Assembly (NCBI GenBank): GCA_031178565.1
Contig: JAPSIU010000131.1
Location: 1-7,332, forward strand
Direction of reading: 5' to 3'
Length of the DNA: 7,332 nucleotides
Origin: Leucobacter sp.
GTDB lineage: Bacteria; Actinomycetota; Actinomycetes; Actinomycetales; Microbacteriaceae
This document shows, in pieces, positions 1 through 6,442 of this stretch (its first letter is position 1; each line of letters begins with the position of its first letter). The notes beneath the pieces are model-generated. The model was not told where the DNA came from, searched no databases, and saw only the letters and a program-made list of their open reading frames with translations. The translations under genes were made by a program, and so were the position numbers.

Positions 1-187
1 GGGGCAGTTCCAGCAGGCCCAGAACTGGGCGCTCGGATCGGCGATGTCCGTGACGCTGATCCTCATCACGATGCTGACGATCGCGCTGCTCGGGATCGCG
101 GGGGCGGTCTGCGGAGCGGCCCTGCGCTCGCGCGCCAGGCTTCCGGTCGAGCGCGCCGCGACGATCGCGAAGGGAGCGGCATCATGA
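1..187 (+). CDS. ABC transporter permease, PotB-like, C-terminal fragment (5' end outside window)
   Basis: This is the last 61 codons of a binding-protein-dependent ABC permease, read in the frame beginning at base 2 and ending with TGA at 185-187. The visible protein starts GQFQQAQNWALGSAMSVTLI. That matches the region before the last membrane helix of PotB-type permeases, where a residue run like NQF..A.NWPLGSAL precedes the final helix. One hydrophobic helix follows (about residues 15-40 of the fragment), then a short basic cytoplasmic tail ending KGAAS. The stop overlaps the ATG of the next permease (ATGA at 184-187), which is typical of translationally coupled permease pairs. In this family two such permeases form the membrane channel for polyamines, amines or similar small solutes. 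The ATPase and binding-protein genes are presumably upstream. Family assignment rests on a short segment plus the PotC-like neighbour, and the substrate is unknown. Confidence 0.8.
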   Translation, partial: GQFQQAQNWALGSAMSVTLILITMLTIALLGIAGAVCGAALRSRARLPVERAATIAKGAAS

Positions 188-1041
188 ACGGATCGGGCGC
201 GCGGGGGACGCGCGGAACCGACCTCGCACTCCGGATCTTCGGCGTGCTCGTGCTCGTGTTCCTGTTCCTGCCCATCGTGGTCATCCTCGTCTACTCCTTC
301 AACAGCGGGCGCCTGCTCGGAGCCTGGGAGGGGTTCGGCTTCGGCGCCTACGAGGCGGCGTTCCGCGCCCCCGAGATCCTGAACTCGGTGCTCGTCTCGC
401 TGCGCGCGAGCGCGGTCGCGACGCTGCTGGCCACGCTGCTCGGATCGTCGCTCGGGATCGCACTCGGGCTCCGGACCGGGACGCTGAGCTCCGTGCTCAC
501 GGCCCTGCTCGCGCTCGTCCTCGTGACGCCCGAGATCGTGCAGGCCGTCTCGCTGATGCCCTGGCTCACCTCGCTCAGCGTCGACTGGGGCGCGAGCCTC
601 CTGAACGACGGCATCCTGCGACTCGCGATCGGTCACTCGCTGTTCGCGAGCGCGGTGGTCTCGTTCCTCGTCAGGGGACGCGTGCGAGCGCTCGATCCGG
701 CCCTGTTCGAGGCCGCTGAGGATCTCTACGCCTCGCGCTGGAACAGCTTCCGGCAGGTCATGCTGCCTCAGCTGGCACCAGCGGTGGGCGCCGGCGCCCT
801 CATGGCGTTCACCCTGAGTCTCGACAACACCATCATCTCCGCGTTCGTGCAGACGACGGGGAGCACCCCGTGGCCCGTCTACGTGCTGAGCTCGCTGCGC
901 TCCGGGCTCCGCCCCGAGCTCGCGGCGATGGCGACGGTGATGCTCGTCGTGACGCTGCTGGTGCTCGCGCTCGCCGTGCTCATCCTCCGCCGCGGAGGAT
1001 CGGCCGCGAGCACGACCCGGGCGCTGATCGGATCGGAGTGA
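184..1041 (+). CDS. ABC transporter permease, PotC-like (spermidine/putrescine-type importer)
   Basis: This encodes a 285-residue inner-membrane permease of the BPD_transp_1 fold, the usual length for PotC homologues. It has about six hydrophobic segments, the first near residues 16-38 followed by the PotC-like SFNSGRLLGAW. The EAA loop, which docks on the ATPase, spans about residues 176-195: E176-A-A, F189 and the terminal LP at 194-195. The conserved Gly of this loop is replaced by Tyr182. The late segment SLDNTIISAFVQ (211-222) followed by TPWPVYVLSSLRSGLRPEL resembles the PotC stretch SLDDFVI..FV...TLPV.I.S..R.G..PE. The start is ATG 184, preceded by AGGGAG at 171-176 with 7-nt spacing, and it overlaps the stop of the partner permease. 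The amidohydrolase gene follows within about 25 bases, so the hydrolase probably acts on the imported compound or a derivative. The transport class is well supported; polyamine specificity is not established. Confidence 0.9.
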   Translation: MNGSGARGTRGTDLALRIFGVLVLVFLFLPIVVILVYSFNSGRLLGAWEGFGFGAYEAAFRAPEILNSVLVSLRASAVATLLATLLGSSLGIALGLRTGTLSSVLTALLALVLVTPEIVQAVSLMPWLTSLSVDWGASLLNDGILRLAIGHSLFASAVVSFLVRGRVRALDPALFEAAEDLYASRWNSFRQVMLPQLAPAVGAGALMAFTLSLDNTIISAFVQTTGSTPWPVYVLSSLRSGLRPELAAMATVMLVVTLLVLALAVLILRRGGSAASTTRALIGSE

Positions 1042-1050
1042 ACACGATGC

Positions 1051-1060
1051 GAGGGAGAGA
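1051..1060 (+). promoter_or_regulatory. Ribosome binding site deciding the amidohydrolase start
   Basis: The purine-rich GAGGGAGAGA contains GGAG at 1054-1057, 7 nt before ATG 1065. A second GGAG at 1035-1038 lies 8 nt before an in-frame ATG at 1047, and an in-frame GTG at 1038 overlaps the permease stop. ATG 1065 is preferred because its product begins MGDLTVINCSLPLG. That is the compact N-terminal beta-strand expected for Amidohydro_3 enzymes, without the extra charged residues MRGRDV. Confidence 0.5.
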
Positions 1061-1064
1061 CGTC

Positions 1065-2705
1065 ATGGGCGATCTGACGGTCATCAACTGCTCGCTGCCG
1101 CTGGGCGGCGAGCGGGGGACGCGCTACGCGGTGCGGATCGAGGGAGGTCGGATCGCGTCGGTCGTCCCCATGCGGGAGGCCAGGGCTGCCGGCGGCGGGG
1201 AGTTCGACGCCGCGGGCAGGAGCGTGCTGCCCGGCTTCACCGATGCGCACGTCCACCTCGTCGAGTCGGGGGTCGAACTGGCGCGCTGCGACCTCTCCGC
1301 GAGCCGGTCGCGCGGCCACGCGCTCGAGCTCATCGACCGGTACTGCACCGCGCACCCGGACGAGGCGTGGATCGTCGGCCGGGGCTGGTCGCTCGACCAC
1401 TTCGCCGACACGACCACGATGCTCGAGGACCTCGACCGGCTGACCGGCGAGCGCCCCGCCTATCTGTCCAACAAGGACGGGCACAGCGCGTGGGTGAACT
1501 CGGCGGCACTGCGGCTCGCGGGCATCGATGCGGCCCGCCGGGATCCGGCAGGCGGACGCATCGAGCGGGACTCGGCGGGGTCGCCCGTCGGGCTGCTGCA
1601 CGAGAGCGCGATGCTGCTCGTCGCGGAGCTGATCCCGCCGCTCACGGACGACGCCCGCTTCGCCGGACTGATGGCCGGCCAGCAGCACTTCTTCTCGCTC
1701 GGGATCACCGGCTGGCAGGAGGCCATCGTCGGGGACTTCGTGCCGACGACGGACGTCGCGCGCTGCTATCGTCGCGCGCTCGACGAGGGACGACTGCTCG
1801 GACAGGTCACGGGTGACCTGTGGCTTCCGCGGGAGGATCCGGCCGCCGCGCTCGAGTCGCTCGTCGAGCAGCGCGCCGCCTTCGCGGATGAGGCCCGGAT
1901 GCGCATGAGCGGCGTCAAGATCATGTACGACGGCGTCTGCGAGACGCTGACCGGCGCGGTGTCGCTCCCGTACCTCGACGGAGCCGACGAGCCGAATCGC
2001 GGGCTCACCTTCTTCGACCCGGACGAGCTCGCCCCGGTCGTGACCGCGCTCGACCGCGCAGGGTTCGACATCCACGTCCACTCGATCGGGGACCGCGCGA
2101 GCGACGAGGTCCTCGGCATGTTCGAGCTCGCGCTCACGGGCGGACCGGCGCGCGATCGCCGCCATCAGCTCGCGCATCTGCAGGTGCTCGATCCGGACCT
2201 CATCGCGAGGATCGCCCGGCTCGGCCTCATCGCGAACGTGCAGCCGTACTGGGCGCAGGCCGATGCGCAGATGACGGAGCTGACGCTTCCGTTCCTCGAT
2301 CCGTCGCTGCACACCCACCAGTACGCGTTCCGCTCGCTCGAGCGGGCCGGTGTTCCGCTCGCGTTCGGCTCGGACTGGCCGGTCACGACGCCGAATCCGT
2401 TCGACTGGATCCACGTCGCGGTGAATCGTGCGTACCCGGGCGATTCGAGCGAACCGTTCCTTCCGCACGAGGCGCTCTCCCGAGAGAGCGCCCTGCGCGC
2501 CGCCACCGCCGGATCGGCCTTCGCCGCCCGGCAGGACGGGGACCGCGGGGCGATCGCGTCCGGCCGCTTCGGCGATCTCGTGGTGCTCGAGACGGATCTC
2601 GACGATCTCGGCGACGGCGAACTCAACACCGTACGGACGGCGGCGACGCTCGTCCGCGGCGAGGTCGTGTTCGAACGGTCGGGCGAGCCGGTCGATCCGC
2701 GGTAG
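1065..2705 (+). CDS. YtcJ/NfdA-like metal-dependent amidohydrolase (Amidohydro_3 family)
   Basis: From ATG 1065 the product has 546 residues, normal for the YtcJ-like family, which includes N-substituted formamide deformylase. The N-terminal beta-sandwich is followed by the metal-binding strand PGFTDAHVHL (H62, H64). Further family landmarks are SNKDGHSAWVNSAAL (135-149), VKIMYDG (284-290, with Lys285 a candidate metal-bridging residue), DIHVHSIGDRA (335-345, with H339 a likely ligand), HLQVL (371-375) and FGSDWPV (434-440, with D437 the likely catalytic and metal Asp). The C-terminus returns to the beta-sandwich with RFGDLVVLE. No signal peptide is seen, so the enzyme should be cytoplasmic. 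Hydrolysis of a C-N bond such as an amide or formamide is inferred from the family; the substrate is unknown. The gene sits about 23 bases after the PotC-like permease and is probably cotranscribed with it. Alternative starts at 1047 (552 aa) and GTG 1038 cannot be excluded. Confidence 0.88.
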   Translation: MGDLTVINCSLPLGGERGTRYAVRIEGGRIASVVPMREARAAGGGEFDAAGRSVLPGFTDAHVHLVESGVELARCDLSASRSRGHALELIDRYCTAHPDEAWIVGRGWSLDHFADTTTMLEDLDRLTGERPAYLSNKDGHSAWVNSAALRLAGIDAARRDPAGGRIERDSAGSPVGLLHESAMLLVAELIPPLTDDARFAGLMAGQQHFFSLGITGWQEAIVGDFVPTTDVARCYRRALDEGRLLGQVTGDLWLPREDPAAALESLVEQRAAFADEARMRMSGVKIMYDGVCETLTGAVSLPYLDGADEPNRGLTFFDPDELAPVVTALDRAGFDIHVHSIGDRASDEVLGMFELALTGGPARDRRHQLAHLQVLDPDLIARIARLGLIANVQPYWAQADAQMTELTLPFLDPSLHTHQYAFRSLERAGVPLAFGSDWPVTTPNPFDWIHVAVNRAYPGDSSEPFLPHEALSRESALRAATAGSAFAARQDGDRGAIASGRFGDLVVLETDLDDLGDGELNTVRTAATLVRGEVVFERSGEPVDPR

Positions 2706-2712
2706 CCGACCC

Positions 2713-3447
2713 TCAGCCCGACGCGGGATCCGCGGTGATGGAGGGCCGCGGAAGGTGCTCCCACTCCTGCGAGACCTCGGCCGTCGTGCGGCGCATGATG
2801 CGGTCCATCGCGGAGTGCGCCGCCCCCGCGTCGCGGGCCCAGATCGCCTCGGCCGTCCGCACGTGGAGGTCGAGGGCGTCGGGGTGCGGTTGACGCGGCA
2901 TCAGCCCCTGGACCGTGCGTGCGGTGAGCACCTCGGCGATGACGAGATCGAGCTGGGCGAACATCTCGTTGCCGCTCGCGCTCAGCACGAGGCGGTGGAA
3001 GTCGATGTCGAGCTCCAGGAAGCGCCCGAGATCCCCCGCGTTCCCGACCTCGCGCATGTCGACCGCCAGGTTGAGCAGCCGTGCGGCCGTGCGGTCGTCG
3101 CGGTGCAGGGCGGCGAGTTCCGCCGCCCTCGGCTCGACCGCTGACCGCAGCTCCGTGAGCGATCGCAGCTGCCCGCCGGTCGAGCCGACCGACAGGCGCC
3201 ACCGGATCAGCAGCGGGTCGAAGAGCTTCCACTCGGAGGCGGGCTGCACCCGGATGCCGACGCGCTTGATCGTCGTCACCATTCCGAGCGACTGCAGGAC
3301 CCGAGTGACCTCCCGCACCACCGACCGGGACACTCCGCGCTCATGGGAGAGCTCGTCGGCGCGCAGCACCGTTCCCAGGGGGAGCTCGCCACTCGTGATC
3401 TGCGAGCCCAACTGGTCCAGCAGCCGGTGGTGCAGGGTAGTGGCCAT
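2713..3447 (-). CDS. GntR-family transcriptional regulator, FadR (FCD) subfamily
   Basis: This encodes a 244-residue one-component regulator. The N-terminal winged helix-turn-helix covers about residues 5-68: LLDQLGSQITSGELPLGTVL, ADELSHERGVSRSVVREVTR and a wing ending KRVGIRVQP. The helical C-terminal FCD effector domain spans about 97-225. D147 and H151 (in LDIDFH) and H195 (in LDLHVRTAEAI) match three of the four usual metal-binding positions. The fourth, normally His 22 residues after H195, is Ile217. The family binds small carboxylates, sugars acids or lipids and usually represses neighbouring catabolic genes. Regulation of the adjacent importer/amidohydrolase operon is inferred from position only. 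The start is ATG at 3445-3447; an upstream in-frame stop at 3484-3486 rules out a longer ATG or GTG start. The GGGAGGG at 3461-3467 is 13 nt upstream, a rather long spacing. The stop lies 7 bases from the amidohydrolase stop, facing it. Confidence 0.9.
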   Translation of the reverse strand: MATTLHHRLLDQLGSQITSGELPLGTVLRADELSHERGVSRSVVREVTRVLQSLGMVTTIKRVGIRVQPASEWKLFDPLLIRWRLSVGSTGGQLRSLTELRSAVEPRAAELAALHRDDRTAARLLNLAVDMREVGNAGDLGRFLELDIDFHRLVLSASGNEMFAQLDLVIAEVLTARTVQGLMPRQPHPDALDLHVRTAEAIWARDAGAAHSAMDRIMRRTTAEVSQEWEHLPRPSITADPASG

Positions 3448-3492
3448 GCCACCAGAGTAGCCCTCCCGGCCGTTCGGCAGACGTCATTCCGG

Positions 3493-3498
3493 TAGGCT
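3493..3498 (+). promoter_or_regulatory. Candidate -10 element for the mnh operon
   Basis: TAGGCT fits the actinobacterial -10 pattern TANNNT and lies in the 100-base divergent gap, 49 bases before the mnhA ATG. Transcription would start near 3505, leaving a 5' leader of about 43 nt. No convincing -35 hexamer is visible: the 17-nt-spaced position reads CCGTTC. The promoter is therefore weakly supported or depends on an activator. No matching element for the leftward regulator gene stood out. Confidence 0.35.
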
Positions 3499-3547
3499 GG
3501 TACGAGAACACCACACGACGACCGACACTCACGGAAGCGGGCCGCCT

Positions 3548-6442
3548 ATGGGAGCGATGACGGGCATTCTGCTGGTCCTCGCTCTGGCCTCCGTCATCGT
3601 CTACCCGGTGGTCAGGCTGTTCGGCCGAAAGACGTTCGTCGCCCTCGCGGCGCTGCTCGCCGCCGCCTTCGCCGTGCTGCTCGGGGCCGCTCAGCCGGTG
3701 TTCTCCGGCGGGGCGATCACCGAGTCGGTGCGGTGGATCCCGCAGCTGGATCTGACGCTGACGCTGCGCCTCGATGCCGTCTCAGCGCTGTTCGCCCTGC
3801 TCGTCACGGGCGCCGGCGCGCTCGTGCTGCTCTACTGCGCGAGCTACTTCGAGGAGGGGGAGTCGGGCCTCGCCCGCTTCGCTGCGGTGTTCACGGGTTT
3901 CGCGGCCTCGATGCTCGGCCTGGTGCTCGCGGATGACGTGTACCTGCTCTTCATCTTCTGGGAGGGCACCACGGTGTTCTCCTTCCTGCTCATCGGGCAC
4001 GCCACCAGGCTGCGCACCGCGAACGCCGCGGCTCTGCAGGCGCTCATGGTGACGACGGCCGGCGGGCTCGCGATGCTCGTCGGCTTCGTGCTGCTGGCGC
4101 AGGCGGCAGGGACCTCGCTGCTGTCCGAGATCGTGGCCGATCCCCCCGGGGGTGCGCTCGGCGTCACCGCGGTGTTCCTGATCCTCGCTGGGGCCCTCTC
4201 CAAGTCGGCGATCTTCCCGTTCCACTTCTGGCTTCCGAGTGCGATGGCGGCTCCGACCCCCGTCAGCGCCTATCTGCACGCCGCCGCGATGGTGAAGGCG
4301 GGCGTCTACCTCATCGCTCGCATCAGCCCGGGGTTCGGAGACGTGGCCGGGTACCGCGAGACGCTGGTGGTGCTCGGCGCGGTCACGATGCTGAACGGCG
4401 GCGTCCGCGCGCTCAAGCAGTTCGACATCAAGCTGATCGTCGCCCACGGCACGGTGAGCCAGCTCGGCCTGCTGGTGATGGTGTTCGGCGTCGCCGACCC
4501 CCGTGCGTCCTTCGCGGGTTTTGCGCTGCTCTTCGCGCACGCCCTCGCGAAGGCGCCGCTCTTCCTCGTGGTCGGGATCGTCGACCACTCCACGGGGACC
4601 CGCGACCTGCGCAAGCTCTGCGGAGTCGGCAGGCGGATGCCGGTGCTCACGATCATCGCGGTCGCGGCGGCCGCGTCGATGGCGGGTGTGCCTCCGTTCA
4701 TCGGCTTCGTCGCGAAGGAAGCGGCGTTCACGGAGCTGCTGAGCATCGGGGAGAGCCGGCCGCTGAGCTATATCGCCTTCCTCGTGGCCGTGGTGGGCAG
4801 CATCCTGACGGTCGCCTACATGGGCCGATTCCTGTGGGGGACGTTCGCGAGCAAACCGAACGCGCAGGAGTGTGCGATGGTCCATCGTCCGGGTTGGGCC
4901 ATCGCGACCGCACCGGCGGTGTTCGTGCTGCTCACCCTCGCCGGAGGGCTGCTGGCCCCGCTCGCCGACCCGCTGCTGCAGTCCACGATCGAGGGGGAAG
5001 GAGGGGCTCGGCCCGAGCATCTCGCTCTGTGGCACGGCCTCACTCCGGCGCTCGGCGCCTCGGCCGCGGTGCTCGTGCTCGGCGTGGTGCTCGCGGTGGT
5101 CGTGTCCCGATCCCGGAGTGCGCCGGTGCGCGTCCCCGAGCGATTCTCGGCCTCGCACGCCTACTGGGTGTTCACCCACTGGGTCGACGTGCTGGCGGTC
5201 CGGGTGACATCGCTGACCCAGCGAGGCTCGCTGCCCTTCTACCTCGCGGTGATCCTCGTCGTCACGGTCGCGACCCTCGGCGGCACGCTGCTGTTCGCGG
5301 GGGAGTGGCCGGCCGCGCTCGAGCTCGTGAGCTCGCCCGTCCAGGTCCCCATCGCGATCGTGATGGTCCTGGCCGCGGTGTTCTCGCTGCGCGCCCGGAC
5401 CCGCTTCCAGTCGGTCGTGCTGGTCGGGGTCACCGGGTACGGCATGGCGGCGATCTTCGCGATGCACGGCGCCCCCGACCTCGCGCTGACGCAGGCGCTC
5501 GTCGAGACGGTGACGCTCATCGCCTTCGTGCTCGTGATCCGCCGCCTTCCGCAGCGGCTCGGCCTCCGCTCGAAGCTGCGCGTCCGCTGGGTGCGCGCGA
5601 TCATCGGGGCGTCGGTCGGGCTCGTCATCGGCGCGTTCGCGGTCGTCGCGCTCGGGGCCCGGATCGAGGACCCGATCTCCCTGCAGCTGCCCGAGCTCGC
5701 CTACGCGGGCGGGCACGGGAGGAACGTCGTGAACGTCATGCTCGTCGACATCCGCGGCTGGGACACCATGGGCGAGCTCTCCGTCATCCTCGCGGCCGCC
5801 ACGGGCGTCGCCTCGCTCGTCTTCCTGAACACCCGGGTCGATCTGCGGCCGAAGCTGAGCCGCCGCGCGGCGCGCTCGCAGGCGCGCGAGCACCTGCTGC
5901 GCGTCGCAGATCCCGGGGATCCCGCGAGCCGCGTCACCTGGCTCCTCGCCGGCCGGCACCTGAACCCCGCCCGCCGCTCCATCCTGCTCGAGGTCGTCAT
6001 CAGGCTCATCTTCCACGCGCTCATCATCCTCTCCATCTACCTGCTGCTGACCGGGCACAACACTCCCGGCGGCGGATTCGCCGGCGGTCTCGTCGCCGGC
6101 CTCGCCCTGGTCGCGCGCTATCTCGCGGGAGGGCGGCACGAGCTGGGGGCGACCGTGCCGCTCGACGCCGGCCGCATCCTCGGAGCCGGGCTGGCCCTGG
6201 CCGTGTCGATGGCCACACTGCCGCTGTTCTTCGGGCAGGCGGCGCTGGCCTCGTCATGGATCGACGTCGACCTCGGCGTCTTCGGCACGCTGCCGCTCGT
6301 CACCTCCACGCTCTTCGACGTCGGCGTCTACCTCGTTGTGTTCGGGCTGATCCTCGACGTGCTCCGCAGTCTGGGTGCGGAGATCGACGAGCACGAGGAG
6401 GCGGAGGTCGCCTCCTTCGAGGAGGAGGTGGCGTCGCGATGA
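3548..6442 (+). CDS. mnhA: Na+/H+ antiporter subunit A with fused subunit B domain (MrpA-MrpB)
   Basis: This encodes a 964-residue membrane protein, the largest Mrp antiporter subunit. Residues 1 to about 450 form the NuoL-like proton-channel module with its ionisable residues intact: E139 in FWEGTTVFSFLLIGH, K219 in ALSKSAIFPFHFWLP, H244 and K250 in LHAAAMVKAGVYL, K295, H331 and K335 in HALAKAPLFL, and K390-E391. Residues about 600-668 are the MbhD/DUF4040 domain, with GAPDLALTQALVE carrying D644 and E653. Residues about 725-762 resemble MbhE (NVMLVDIRGWDTMGE). From about 805 to 942 there is a complete MnhB domain with the signature HNTPGGGFAGGLVAGLAL (837-854). The fusion fits the roughly 960-residue actinobacterial form, against about 800 for unfused MrpA. 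The protein ends in an acidic tail (945-960). Start ATG 3548 has GGAAG at 3533-3537 (10-nt spacing); an ATG at 3557 has no well-placed site. The stop overlaps mnhC. Confidence 0.95.
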   Translation: MGAMTGILLVLALASVIVYPVVRLFGRKTFVALAALLAAAFAVLLGAAQPVFSGGAITESVRWIPQLDLTLTLRLDAVSALFALLVTGAGALVLLYCASYFEEGESGLARFAAVFTGFAASMLGLVLADDVYLLFIFWEGTTVFSFLLIGHATRLRTANAAALQALMVTTAGGLAMLVGFVLLAQAAGTSLLSEIVADPPGGALGVTAVFLILAGALSKSAIFPFHFWLPSAMAAPTPVSAYLHAAAMVKAGVYLIARISPGFGDVAGYRETLVVLGAVTMLNGGVRALKQFDIKLIVAHGTVSQLGLLVMVFGVADPRASFAGFALLFAHALAKAPLFLVVGIVDHSTGTRDLRKLCGVGRRMPVLTIIAVAAAASMAGVPPFIGFVAKEAAFTELLSIGESRPLSYIAFLVAVVGSILTVAYMGRFLWGTFASKPNAQECAMVHRPGWAIATAPAVFVLLTLAGGLLAPLADPLLQSTIEGEGGARPEHLALWHGLTPALGASAAVLVLGVVLAVVVSRSRSAPVRVPERFSASHAYWVFTHWVDVLAVRVTSLTQRGSLPFYLAVILVVTVATLGGTLLFAGEWPAALELVSSPVQVPIAIVMVLAAVFSLRARTRFQSVVLVGVTGYGMAAIFAMHGAPDLALTQALVETVTLIAFVLVIRRLPQRLGLRSKLRVRWVRAIIGASVGLVIGAFAVVALGARIEDPISLQLPELAYAGGHGRNVVNVMLVDIRGWDTMGELSVILAAATGVASLVFLNTRVDLRPKLSRRAARSQAREHLLRVADPGDPASRVTWLLAGRHLNPARRSILLEVVIRLIFHALIILSIYLLLTGHNTPGGGFAGGLVAGLALVARYLAGGRHELGATVPLDAGRILGAGLALAVSMATLPLFFGQAALASSWIDVDLGVFGTLPLVTSTLFDVGVYLVVFGLILDVLRSLGAEIDEHEEAEVASFEEEVASR

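Noticed and set aside
870..1064. Upstream extension of the amidohydrolase frame to ATG 870
   Set aside because: The extension overlaps the permease coding sequence in another frame and reads as Arg/Ala-rich shadow sequence. Well-placed ribosome sites occur only near the later starts.
879..2468. A 529-codon minus-strand frame opposite the permease and amidohydrolase
   Set aside because: Highly charged antisense composition with no recognisable domain, lying opposite two genes with clear family motifs.
2428..3232. Plus- and minus-strand alternative frames over the regulator gene
   Set aside because: They are shadows without domain character. The minus-strand 2713-3447 frame encodes an unmistakable winged-helix plus FCD protein.
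3448..3547. Possible riboswitch or small RNA in the divergent gap
   Set aside because: The gap is only 100 bases, the predicted mnhA leader is about 43 nt, and no conserved aptamer-like structure or terminator is visible.
4142..4152. C6G5 homopolymer tract in mnhA, considered as a frameshift or phase-variation site
   Set aside because: The reading frame is intact on both sides and encodes a plausible loop (ADPPGG). A tract this short is common in GC-rich genes.
5909..5921. 13-base palindrome GATCCCGGGGATC in the mnhA linker, considered as a binding site
   Set aside because: It lies deep in coding sequence of a GC-rich gene, has short arms, and has no supporting context.
3782..6139. A 785-codon open frame on the minus strand opposite mnhA
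   Set aside because: Its translation is low-complexity and dominated by Arg, Glu, Asp, Gly and His, as expected from the antisense of a GC-rich membrane-protein gene. The plus-strand frame has clear Mrp domains.
4834..6438. Long frame running into mnhC from within mnhA
   Set aside because: The Arg/Pro/Gly/Ala-rich portion is an out-of-frame shadow of mnhA. Real MnhC sequence begins exactly at ATG 6439 with a strong ribosome site.
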